A stretch of 13,498 nt of DNA from Devosia sp. GTDB lineage: Bacteria > Pseudomonadota > Alphaproteobacteria > Rhizobiales > Devosiaceae. Positions 6,717-13,466 of this stretch are shown here, piece by piece (position 1 is the stretch's first letter; every line of letters begins with the position of its first letter). The DNA is taken from the NCBI GenBank assembly GCA_025352765.1, contig JANXSI010000019.1, positions 1 through 13,498 on the forward strand, written 5' to 3'. The notes under the pieces are model-generated. The model did not search any database, was not told where the DNA came from, and saw only the letters and a list, made by a program, of their open reading frames with translations. Both the position numbers and the translations under genes were made by a program.

Positions 6717-7652
6717 GTGCCAAGTGGTCATCACAAATCCGGCGCGGTGGCCGATGCCCATCGGGGCAACTGGGTCGACCGCTATGCGCCCGAAATGGTC
6801 AAACCCTATGCGCGGCTCGCCCGCTGGGACCGGCCGATCGGCTTCTGGCTGCTGTTCTGGCCGTGCGCGTTCTCGCTGGCGCTGGCGGCGCTCGCCAGCC
6901 CGGCGCGTGGCTTCGACTGGGGCACGCTGATCCTGATGCTGATCGGCGCCATCGCCATGCGCGGCGCCGGCTGCACGCTCAACGACATCATCGATGCCGA
7001 TCTCGACGCCAAAGTGACGCGCACCCGCTCGCGGCCGATCCCGTCGGGCGATGTGACCAAGGGCCAGGCGGCGCTGTTCCTCTCGGGCCAGCTGCTGGTC
7101 AGCTTCGTTATCCTGCTGCAGTTCAATTTCGCCACCATCGCGCTGTGCGTCGCATCGCTGGTGCTGGTCGGGATCTATCCGTTCATGAAGCGGATCACCT
7201 GGTGGCCGCAGCTTTTCCTCGGCCTGGCGTTTTCCTGGGGCGCGCTGGTCGGCTGGACGTCGCAGACCGGGAGCCTCGGCTGGCCGCCGGTGCTGCTCTA
7301 TCTGGGCTCGATCCTCTGGGTCATCGGCTACGACACGATCTATGCGCTGCAGGATGTCGATGACGATGCGCTGATTGGGGTCAAATCCACGGCGCGGCTG
7401 TTCGGCAAGCAGGTGAAGCCCGCGGTTGCGGCGTTTTATGTCGGGGCGCTGGTGCTCTGGGCGATTGCCGCACTGATGGTCGGCGACGGGCGGATCTTTG
7501 CGCCGCTGCTGATCGTTCCGGCGGTGATCCTCGGCTGGCAGGTGGCGACGCTCGAGCCCAAGGAGCGCGGCAATGCGCTGGCGCGGTTCAAGGCCAACCA
7601 GTGGGTGGGCCTGACGCTGACCCTGGCGATGCTGGCGGAATTCTTCCTCTAG
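6717..7652 (+). CDS. ubiA: 4-hydroxybenzoate polyprenyltransferase
   Basis: This integral membrane prenyltransferase attaches the polyprenyl tail to 4-hydroxybenzoate in ubiquinone synthesis. Both aspartate-rich motifs of the UbiA superfamily are present: NDIIDADLD (94-102 counted from the upstream ATG) followed by the conserved TRTRSRPIPSG, and the second D211-xx-Y-xx-QD218-xx-DD222 with GVKSTARLFG. About eight or nine hydrophobic helices are visible. The GTG at 6717 is preceded 4 nt away by GAGGTGA (6706-6712), a strong match to the anti-Shine-Dalgarno, giving 311 residues. The in-frame ATG at 6702 (316 residues) has only AAGG 12 nt upstream. The gene converges with the lytic transglycosylase gene, with 3 bp between the two stop codons. 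Confidence 0.94.
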   Translation: MPSGHHKSGAVADAHRGNWVDRYAPEMVKPYARLARWDRPIGFWLLFWPCAFSLALAALASPARGFDWGTLILMLIGAIAMRGAGCTLNDIIDADLDAKVTRTRSRPIPSGDVTKGQAALFLSGQLLVSFVILLQFNFATIALCVASLVLVGIYPFMKRITWWPQLFLGLAFSWGALVGWTSQTGSLGWPPVLLYLGSILWVIGYDTIYALQDVDDDALIGVKSTARLFGKQVKPAVAAFYVGALVLWAIAALMVGDGRIFAPLLIVPAVILGWQVATLEPKERGNALARFKANQWVGLTLTLAMLAEFFL

Positions 7653-7655
7653 GCC

Positions 7656-8573
7656 TCAGTTGCGCACGACGATGCAGGCCCCACCGGCCTTCTGGACGGC
7701 TGCGCAGAGCTCCACCGCCTCGGCCCGGGTGTCGCGGCCGATTTCGACGGTGTAGCGCAGGCGCCGGCCGAAATTGGGGTTGCGCTTGGCGACCAGCATC
7801 AGACTCTCTTGTTTCAGCACGGCGATCTGCTGCTGCAGGCGGGCAAAGCTGCGGCGCGCCGTGGCCGACGAGAAGAACTGCTTGAGCTGGATGCCCCAGG
7901 GCTGAATCACGGCGGTGGGCGGAGTGAACGCCTCGAGCGAGCGGCCTTCCGCCAGCTTCAGGCACGCCTCGATAAACGGCTTTTCCGGATCGAGCGTGTA
8001 GCGCGGCGCCAGATCCTCCCCGACCAGCCAGTCGGTGACGGGCAAGCCGGTGACAATCTCCACATAGTCCAGCGTTTCGGCGGCGAGGTAGCCGGTGCCG
8101 GCGATGAAGCGTCGGACGCGGTTTTCGCCGCCATTGTAGGCGGCGGCAGCGAGGCCGAGATTGCCGAATCTGCGTTGCAGGGCATCGAGGTAGCGTGCCG
8201 ACCGGAACAGCTCTTCGGCCGGATCGTAGGGGTTGCGCAGACCCTGCCGGCGCCCGGTTTCGGGCATGAACTGGGCGATCCCCTCGGCCCCGGCGCCGCT
8301 GACGGCATTGGCGTCGAAATGGCTCTCCTGCCAGATCAGGCGGGCAAAATAGCCCTCGGGCAGCCTCCAGATGGCGGCGGCGCGGGAAATGGTGGTGCAG
8401 ACGTCGCCGGTATAGCTCGCGAGCCTGATGCAGAGCGGCCGCGGCCGGCTGTCGTCGGTCTCGTGTTCATAGCAATATGCGGTCGGCGCAACGGGCGGCT
8501 GCGCGGCGGCCGCACCGCCTAGGGCGAGCAGCGCGGCGACGATGACAATGAGGAGCAAAGCGGGTCGCAACAT
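7656..8573 (-). CDS. periplasmic lytic transglycosylase with SPOR-like C-terminus
   Basis: This is a 305-residue exported protein. The signal peptide covers about 1-24 (hydrophobic LLLIVIVAALLALGG, ending AAAAQ). The SLT (goose-lysozyme-like) domain covers roughly 60-170. It has the catalytic glutamate E83 in WQESHFD, then GAEGIAQFMPET, an NPYDP stretch and AAYNGGENRVRR, all core features of family-1 transglycosylases that cleave peptidoglycan glycan strands. The last 80 residues (WGIQLKQFFSSATARRSFARLQ through AVELCAAVQKAGGACIV) look like a SPOR repeat, a module that binds denuded glycan at division sites. A division or remodelling role is inferred. Cysteines at 34/48 and 59 may form a disulfide. 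The ATG at 8573 has only a weak GGTGG upstream. Confidence 0.88.
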   Translation of the reverse strand: MLRPALLLIVIVAALLALGGAAAAQPPVAPTAYCYEHETDDSRPRPLCIRLASYTGDVCTTISRAAAIWRLPEGYFARLIWQESHFDANAVSGAGAEGIAQFMPETGRRQGLRNPYDPAEELFRSARYLDALQRRFGNLGLAAAAYNGGENRVRRFIAGTGYLAAETLDYVEIVTGLPVTDWLVGEDLAPRYTLDPEKPFIEACLKLAEGRSLEAFTPPTAVIQPWGIQLKQFFSSATARRSFARLQQQIAVLKQESLMLVAKRNPNFGRRLRYTVEIGRDTRAEAVELCAAVQKAGGACIVVRN

Positions 8574-8599
8574 GGCCCACCGGTATGCTGGAAACAGCT

Positions 8600-8629
8600 C
8601 GGCCCGTCACTGGGGGGAGTGACGGGCCG
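8600..8629 (-). terminator. strong hairpin downstream of the DUF6101 gene
   Basis: This is a perfect 12-bp stem (8600-8611 with 8618-8629) with a loop of six G on the plus strand (six C on the minus strand). It lies 110 nt past the stop of the minus-strand DUF6101 gene and 27 nt ahead of the start of the lytic transglycosylase gene. No proper T-run follows on the minus strand (only a TTT shortly after), so it may act as a weak terminator or as a stabilising structure in the leader of the next gene. Confidence 0.45.
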
Positions 8630-8738
8630 GCTTAGCGCTTTGGAGGTCGCTATCGGGGCTGCACCGGCGGGACTGTGGGGCAAACAACTTGGCCGGTGCG
8701 AGGTATTAACGGGCGTTAACCCGGATTGGTTGCAGGCC

Positions 8739-9275
8739 TCAGGCGGAAGTTTCGCCCGGGGCACGGCGGTTCAGGAAGCGCGGACGGCGCTCGCTGTCAT
8801 GGGCCAGCTTGCGGCGCGTCACGGTCGGGCCGAGCGCCACGCCGGAGACCTGCTGGCTGTAAGGCAGGAGCGAACCGTCGCCGGCCTTGATGTAGAGCGG
8901 CAGGCGGAGCTTCTTGCCCCAGTTCTGCCATTCGGCGACGACGTTGCCGTTCCCGACTTCCTCGAACACCTGATAATTCAGCTCCGGATCGCCATGCACC
9001 AGCTCGATGGTGCTGGTGAGCACGCCGTCCTCGGAAATGGTGGTGGCGACCGCGACGCCGACGAATTCGTCGACCGGCACCTTGATCTTGACCGTCACGC
9101 CGGACTTATCCAGCACCTTGCGAACGGTGACGGTCTTGACCGGATCCTTCGGACCGTTGTCGTTGGCCGGACCGAACTTCCTGGCAGTAAACGGTTCGGC
9201 CGGGAGATTGGCCGCCGACCGGTCGCCGAACATCAAGACCACCGAAGTGCCTTCGATCCTCACGCTCTGACCCAT
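8739..9275 (-). CDS. DUF6101 family protein
   Basis: This is a 178-residue soluble protein with no signal peptide or membrane segment. Its plan matches the alphaproteobacterial DUF6101 family as I recall it. A variable N-terminus is followed by a beta-rich middle (TVRKVLDKSGVTVKIKVPVDEFVGVAV). A central IELVHGDPELNYQVFE and VVAEWQNWGKKLRLPLYI block comes next. The tail is basic and Arg-rich (TRRKLAHDSERRPRFLNRR), usual for the family and possibly RNA- or membrane-surface-binding. Function is unknown. The ATG at 9275 has AGGAAGG (9286-9292) 10 nt upstream on the minus strand. The gene diverges from cysQ across a 264-bp non-coding gap. Confidence 0.72.
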   Translation of the reverse strand: MGQSVRIEGTSVVLMFGDRSAANLPAEPFTARKFGPANDNGPKDPVKTVTVRKVLDKSGVTVKIKVPVDEFVGVAVATTISEDGVLTSTIELVHGDPELNYQVFEEVGNGNVVAEWQNWGKKLRLPLYIKAGDGSLLPYSQQVSGVALGPTVTRRKLAHDSERRPRFLNRRAPGETSA

Positions 9276-9539
9276 TTTTTAGACGCCTTCCTGTTAACTC
9301 CGAGAGCTTCCTCGGGAGGTGCTCTCTTATGCCCTCAACCTAACCCACCCCCTTTCCCCGCCGCTTAAGAAACTGGGTTAAGTTTAGGTAGTTTTGGGGA
9401 GGGTTAGCGGGGCGTTTCTGGGTGAACGGGGCCTTAAACCGGAGCGGCGTTCTGCCCAGCGTTTCCCTGCACTTTTGCGTGGCAAAGCTGGACCGGCGAC
9501 AAAGTTGCGCCTAGAAGGCGCGGCAAACCCGCGAGCACC

Positions 9540-10379
9540 ATGGCCGACGCATCCACCAGCTATAAGGACGACCTCGACCTGCTGCGCACCGCAGCGGTGA
9601 CGGCCGGCATTATCGCGTCGAGCTATTTCCGGCGCGACCTCAAGACCTGGACCAAGGAAAACGCCTCGCCGGTGTCGGAAGCCGACATCGTGCTCGACAA
9701 GTTCCTCAATTCGGCGCTGACCACCGCCCGGCCGTCCTATGGCTGGCTCAGCGAGGAAAGCGCCGACGATCTGTCGCGCTTCAACCATCCCCGGACCTTC
9801 ATCGTCGATCCGATCGACGGGACGCGCGGCTTCATCCGCGGCGAGGACAGCTGGACGGTGTCCCTGGCGGTGGTCGAGAACGGCACTCCGGTGGCGGGCG
9901 TAGTGTTCGCGCCGGCGCGCGACGAGATGTATGAAGCGTCGCTGGGCGGCGGGGCGCGGATGAACGGCCAGCCGATCAGCCGGCACACGCCGCACGACCG
10001 GCACGCGCCGCTGATCCCGGCGCCGGGCGCCGTGCACCAGGAACTGCAGGCGGCCGGGCTCGAATATTCGCGCGGTCCCTACTACCCCTCCCTCGCCTAC
10101 CGGCTGACGCAGGTGGCGACCGGCAAGCTCGATGCGACGGTGGTGCGCCGCGGCGCCTCGGACTGGGACATCGCGGGCGCCGCGGTCATTCTCGCCGAGT
10201 GCGGAATTCCGTTCGAAGACGCCTGCACAGGAGCCATGCAGCTCAACCAGCAGGAAATCCACCATGGCGCGCTTGCCGCCTTCGCCCAGGTTTCGCTAAG
10301 AGAAGTCCTGTGCGGGGCGCTCATCAAGGTCTATGGCTGTCCCGAACCGCAACAGGACCTGGAACGGAAGACACCGTGA
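9540..10379 (+). CDS. cysQ: inositol monophosphatase-fold phosphatase, CysQ-like
   Basis: This is a 279-residue member of the Mg-dependent, lithium-sensitive phosphatase family. Metal and catalytic motifs are visible: E72-E73 (WLSEES), D89-PIDG-TRGF (second motif, D89 and D92) and the late DWDIAGA motif near 210. CysQ enzymes hydrolyse 3'-phosphoadenosine 5'-phosphate in sulfate assimilation. Inositol-1-phosphate phosphatases share the same motifs, so the substrate is inferred from the rhizobial neighbourhood, where a protein of this type precedes DUF4170 and is usually labelled CysQ. The ATG at 9540 has a weak ribosome site. The gene ends inside the start of the next gene (4-bp GTGA overlap), making it the first gene of a coupled three-gene unit. 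Confidence 0.8.
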   Translation: MADASTSYKDDLDLLRTAAVTAGIIASSYFRRDLKTWTKENASPVSEADIVLDKFLNSALTTARPSYGWLSEESADDLSRFNHPRTFIVDPIDGTRGFIRGEDSWTVSLAVVENGTPVAGVVFAPARDEMYEASLGGGARMNGQPISRHTPHDRHAPLIPAPGAVHQELQAAGLEYSRGPYYPSLAYRLTQVATGKLDATVVRRGASDWDIAGAAVILAECGIPFEDACTGAMQLNQQEIHHGALAAFAQVSLREVLCGALIKVYGCPEPQQDLERKTP

Positions 10380-10624
10380 AAGCGCCGAAAAAAGAACCCG
10401 CCAAGCAGCTGCTGCATCTCGTGATCGGCGGTGAACTCGAAAACATCGAGGGCAACACGTTCAAGGATCTGAGCAAGGTCGAGATGGTCGGGCTCTATCC
10501 CAACTATGCCGCGGCCCACGCCGTGTGGCGGCAGAAGGCGCAGCAGACCGTCGACAATGCCGAGATGCGCTATTTCGTGGTGCACCTCCACCGGCTGCTC
10601 GATCCCGACGACGCCGATTCGTGA
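10376..10624 (+). CDS. DUF4170 domain protein
   Basis: This is an 82-residue protein of unknown function starting at GTG 10376 (GGAAG at 10366-10370, 5 nt upstream). Its GTGA start overlaps the cysQ stop, implying translational coupling. The sequence has the DUF4170 pattern: a LLHLVIGGEL strand, then L-S-K-V-E-M-V-G-LYPNYAAAHAVWRQKAQQTVDNAEMRYFVVHLHRLLDP. It is a compact alpha/beta domain with no membrane segment. The family occurs in Hyphomicrobiales beside lipid A/Kdo genes, so a structural or regulatory role in envelope biogenesis is often supposed but not shown. It ends within the start of the next gene by a second GTGA overlap. Confidence 0.85.
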   Translation: MKAPKKEPAKQLLHLVIGGELENIEGNTFKDLSKVEMVGLYPNYAAAHAVWRQKAQQTVDNAEMRYFVVHLHRLLDPDDADS

Positions 10625-11340
10625 GCGCTCCCGAGACAGAAGAGGCACCGGCGCGCTGGATCGACCGGCCGGGCGTCCGCAACTTCCTCGGCCGCTACCT
10701 GATCGGCGGCTATATCCGCTTCGTGCGGATGACCTCGCGGGTGGTGGCCGAGCCATCCGACTTCTGGGAGAGCGCTCACAAGGACTGGCCGGCGATCGCC
10801 GTGAGCTGGCACGGCCAATCCAACCTCGCCTATGTGGTGATGCCCGACCCGCGCCAGGTGGCGCTGCTGATCTCGATGCACCCCGACGGCCAGATGATGG
10901 GCGCCATGGCGCGCTCGCTGGGCTACCAGACGATCGGTGGCTCGGGCGCCAGCGAGCGGCAGATGCATGGCACCGGCGGCCTCGCGGCATTCCGCTCGAT
11001 GCTGAAGACGCTCAAAAGTGGAACGACGCTCTTTGCCACCGCCGACATTCCGCCCGAACCGGGCCGCAATGTCAGCCTCGGCATGATCGCGCTGGCCCGC
11101 CGCTCGGGTCGCCCGGTCTACGCCATCGCCACGGCGACCTCGCGCCGCAAGATCCTCGAGCGGGTGTGGGACAAGATGCAACTCAACTTTCCGTTCTCGA
11201 CCATCGGCTTTTCGTGTGAAGGGCCGTTCTACATGACCGACCCGGCGGTGAGCGACGAGAGCTACGCCGCGGACCTGGCCAAGAGCCTCGACCGGGTGCT
11301 GGCGAAGGCGTTCGCACTGGCGGACGGGACGGCGATATAG
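10621..11340 (+). CDS. DUF374 lysophospholipid-acyltransferase-like protein
   Basis: This 239-residue protein has the DUF374 pattern, a family related to lipid A/lysophospholipid acyltransferases. The SWHGQS motif has H64. LISMHPDG with H87 and D89 follows, then LGYQTIGGSGASE, a GLAAFRSMLKTLKSG helix, TADIPPEPGRNVSLGMIALARRSGRPVYAIA, and the VWDKMQLNFPFS block. The GTG start at 10621 lies in a GTGA overlap with the DUF4170 stop and has no good ribosome site of its own, so coupled translation is likely. An upstream in-frame ATG at 10525 would add 32 residues overlapping DUF4170 and is unlikely. In relatives waaA follows here; in this window it does not. Confidence 0.87.
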   Translation: MSAPETEEAPARWIDRPGVRNFLGRYLIGGYIRFVRMTSRVVAEPSDFWESAHKDWPAIAVSWHGQSNLAYVVMPDPRQVALLISMHPDGQMMGAMARSLGYQTIGGSGASERQMHGTGGLAAFRSMLKTLKSGTTLFATADIPPEPGRNVSLGMIALARRSGRPVYAIATATSRRKILERVWDKMQLNFPFSTIGFSCEGPFYMTDPAVSDESYAADLAKSLDRVLAKAFALADGTAI

Positions 11341-12076
11341 GCGGCGGGGTTGGTGCTGGGGGGCCGGATGCTGGCCTTCGTGCGCCGATGAAAGCGCCCC
11401 AGCTTGTCGCCTCGCCAAGTTTATTGCATCCGGCTTGGCCAAGATAGCCTGATGGGTACCATGACGAACTTAGGCCCCGCAAATGATGTTGGGCCGGTGG
11501 GGCAGCGCGTGCGTTGCACCTACCAGGGCAAAAAGAGAGCTAGTCCGTTAGGTCGAAAAACTCATACAGTCCGCACCCGTCACCCTCGACGCCAAACCGC
11601 TTCATTACCCCACCCTTCATCCCTGATAGGTTCACGTCAAAAGTGGGCGGTTGCCAAAATGGGGACCAGTCCGAAGGCTCCACTCGGACAATAGAAAGTA
11701 CGTTCACCCCTTCGGCTTCCTGTTCGGTGAACCCCTTGGTCAGTAGTAGTGGAAATGCCAGCGCCCTGGCATTCGACATTGAAATGTTTGATGCGCATGC
11801 TGGTGGCGTCCCCGGAAGACACGACCATACGACCAGACCAATAAAGCTGCACGCTGCAAGCGAGACCAGCGTCACAATGACCAGCTTCATTGCGTTGCTT
11901 CTCACCACTCAGCTGTCAATGGAGGTCATGGGGACCTTGTTCTGTATCTGTGGCGACGAGCTTTCCTTAGTAAGAAAGAGAATGCCCGACGAACTGCCGG
12001 CAGGCCAGACTGTCCATGCATAAACGCTGCTAGCCCCCCCGCCCTTCAAGAGGGTGGTATTGAGGGCTGGTCTGCC
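11341..12076. other. lower-GC segment with few genes, in the waaA-lpxK position
   Basis: This 736-bp stretch separates the cysQ-DUF4170-DUF374 unit from the inverted DUF2093-glycosyltransferase pair. Sampled 60-base lines from 11521 to 11760 contain 50-55% G+C, against about 70% in a neighbouring coding line. One small minus-strand ORF (11540-11890) is plausible. A 10-bp palindrome (CTTGGCCAAG, 11434-11443) and a GCCAAG/CTTGGC inverted repeat (11414-11439) lie near its left edge. No transposase, tRNA or attachment-site duplication is visible. It looks like transferred or decayed DNA. Confidence 0.5.
11540..11890 (-). CDS. small hypothetical protein with N-terminal hydrophobic segment
   Basis: This is a 116-residue protein I do not recognise. 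The first 24 residues are strongly hydrophobic (KLVIVTLVSLAACSFIGLVVW). They contain a possible lipobox, LAAC (11-14), though the region before the cysteine is short and the hydrophobic run continues after it, so a membrane anchor is equally possible. The rest (about 35-116) looks like a small exported domain with C15-35-region cysteines and an acidic, Gly-rich tail ending CGLYEFFDLTD. The ATG at 11890 follows a GAGAAG-like site; a GTG-GTG at 11908 is an alternative start. Codon use is balanced at third positions, unlike the GC-biased neighbours, which suggests foreign origin or that the ORF is not expressed. Confidence 0.45.
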   Translation of the reverse strand: MKLVIVTLVSLAACSFIGLVVWSCLPGTPPACASNISMSNARALAFPLLLTKGFTEQEAEGVNVLSIVRVEPSDWSPFWQPPTFDVNLSGMKGGVMKRFGVEGDGCGLYEFFDLTD

Positions 12077-13234
12077 TCAGCCACCAAGCTCAGCAATAAT
12101 CGCGTCGATCGCCCCCGGCGGGCCAATGCGATCGCGGCCGATGCCGCTGCGGCGCGACAGCTCCGATGGATTGTCCAGCACCTCGCGCAGGGCCGTCGCA
12201 ATCGCTTGCGGGTCGGCCGCGACGACGGAGCGGGCGTCACCGAAGAGGCGGCTCTCGTCACGGAAGCGGGAGGGCCGGTCGGTTTCGGTCTGGAAGGTGA
12301 TCGAGGGGCGGCCGAGGCCGATGGCCTGGACAGTGGCGGTGCCGGCCTGCGAGAGGACGAGGTCCGAGGCGTCGAGGGCATCGCCGACGGCCGCGCCGGG
12401 GACGAGGCGGATGTCGAACGAGCCGCCCTGCAGCCGGCCGAGGCCGGTGGCGTCCGGCACGCGGCTCAGGTTCGCGGCGGCGACGAGCTGGTCGATGTCG
12501 ACGGAGGCGGCGACCGCGAGGAACAGATCGGGCAGCGTTTCGGCCGGAAGCTTTGCCAGCGCCGCCGCCTGGAGCGCGAAATTGGCCGTCGCGTGGGCGC
12601 GGCTGCCCGGCAGCATGGTCAGACCGAGGGGACGGCTGCGTGGCAGCGACAGCCCGGTGCGGGGGATGGTGTCCATCATGACGTTGCCGGCGGCGCGGGC
12701 GTCGATGCCGGCGGCCTTGAGCTGATCGGCGAGCGGCGCGGCGCGGCAGAAAACGGTGCGGGCGGTGCGTTTGAGGATCAGCTTGTCGACGCCGAGATAG
12801 CCGCGCCCGAAACCGGTCTTGTAGACGTCGAGATAAATGATGGCGCGGTGGCCGGTGACCCAGCAGCCATAGACGCCGATCATGTCGCCGACGATGAGCA
12901 CCCGGTCATAGGAGTCGCGCGCCGCGCGGATGAAGCGGAGGCCCGGCCAGATGGTGGCGATGCCGCCGCCGGAAATGTCGCGCGCCACCGAATGCTTGAC
13001 GTTGCGCCAGCCTTCGCTCGGGAGTTGCGCCCGCGGGCCGACGATGGGGCAAACGCCGGCATAGGCGCGGCCGTCACCGAGCGTCGGGTAGGCCTCCACG
13101 GCGAAGCCCGGCGGCAGGCGGCGGACGATCTGCGCGGCGATGGCGTCTTCGCCATGGCCGTTGGAGATGATCAGGAGTTTTCTGGGGGCGGACACGGCGG
13201 GTTGCGAAGACGGGCGACCCGCTGGCGGGGCCAT
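12077..13234 (-). CDS. lipid-A-disaccharide-synthase-related glycosyltransferase
   Basis: This is a 385-residue GT-B-like protein. It resembles the family annotated lipid-A-disaccharide synthase-related protein, best known to me from cyanobacteria and Deinococcus rather than the canonical LpxB. Landmarks are the opening SNGHGED (24-30) after a basic RKLLIIS strand, YPTLGDGRAY, GDMIGVYGCWVTGHRAIIYLDVYKTG (a D-rich region at about 116-140), GNVMMD (182-187), the domain-2 LPGSR (207-211) and the nucleotide-binding SQAGTATVQAIGLGRPSI (294-311). No signal peptide is visible; it is probably cytoplasmic or peripheral. The ATG at 13234 has a weak site. The upstream DUF2093 gene ends 7 bp before it, so the two are co-transcribed. 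Acceptor and donor are unknown. Confidence 0.72.
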   Translation of the reverse strand: MAPPAGRPSSQPAVSAPRKLLIISNGHGEDAIAAQIVRRLPPGFAVEAYPTLGDGRAYAGVCPIVGPRAQLPSEGWRNVKHSVARDISGGGIATIWPGLRFIRAARDSYDRVLIVGDMIGVYGCWVTGHRAIIYLDVYKTGFGRGYLGVDKLILKRTARTVFCRAAPLADQLKAAGIDARAAGNVMMDTIPRTGLSLPRSRPLGLTMLPGSRAHATANFALQAAALAKLPAETLPDLFLAVAASVDIDQLVAAANLSRVPDATGLGRLQGGSFDIRLVPGAAVGDALDASDLVLSQAGTATVQAIGLGRPSITFQTETDRPSRFRDESRLFGDARSVVAADPQAIATALREVLDNPSELSRRSGIGRDRIGPPGAIDAIIAELGG

Positions 13235-13241
13235 GCCCGGC

Positions 13242-13466
13242 TTACTTGCCCGACAGGCCGTGGCGGCGATGCGCCTCGATGGCCGCGGTCGCGTCGGCGT
13301 AGGGCTCCTGCCGGTCGACGTTCCAGTACATCAGCTCGTCGAGCGGAATCGGCTTGCCGGTGATGGCGCAGCGCACGAAGCTGCCGGGACGAACCACGAC
13401 ATAGTCGCCATCGAGATAGCGGATGACCGCTTCGGAGGGGGCGAAGTTCTTGTCGAAATTGTTCAT
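13242..13466 (-). CDS. DUF2093 domain protein
   Basis: This is a 74-residue soluble protein. The core EAVIRYLDGDYVVVRPGSFVRCAITGKPIPLDELMYWNVDRQEPYADATAA is the DUF2093 signature as I recall it, a domain found in Hyphomicrobiales, often just after lpxK. A cysteine (in VRCAITGKPI) suggests a single metal or redox site, but no pattern confirms it. The ATG at 13466 has AAGG about 10 nt upstream. It is the first gene of a two-gene minus-strand unit with the glycosyltransferase (7-bp gap). Only 32 bp of upstream sequence is in the window; a TTATAT-like stretch there could be part of its promoter. Function is unknown. Confidence 0.87.
   Translation of the reverse strand: MNNFDKNFAPSEAVIRYLDGDYVVVRPGSFVRCAITGKPIPLDELMYWNVDRQEPYADATAAIEAHRRHGLSGK

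Noticed and set aside
9276..9539. Regulatory site in the DUF6101-cysQ divergent gap
   Set aside because: TAACCCA/TGGGTTA (9341-9347 with 9374-9380) and a GAGAGC/GCTCTC hairpin (9302-9326) are present. Both are short, and neither fits a known operator or terminator well enough to call. The TTAA pair at 9365-9381 has a 9-nt spacer, not the CtrA 7.
9384..10265. 293-codon minus-strand open frame opposite cysQ
   Set aside because: It is antisense to the phosphatase with intact metal motifs, and its composition is Arg/Gly-rich.
11404..11694. Plus-strand 96-codon ORF in the low-GC segment
   Set aside because: It overlaps the more plausible minus-strand ORF, has a basic low-information sequence, and starts without a clear ribosome site. 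Not supported as a gene.
11643..12023. Plus-strand 126-codon ORF in the low-GC segment
   Set aside because: Most of it is antisense to 11540-11890 and it shows no domain or secretion signal at its start. A gene remnant near 11860-12023 cannot be excluded.
12206..13363. 385-codon plus-strand open frame opposite the glycosyltransferase and DUF2093
   Set aside because: It is extremely Gly/Ala/Asp/Arg-rich, with no motif. The minus strand carries LPGSR, SNGHGED and DUF2093 signatures.
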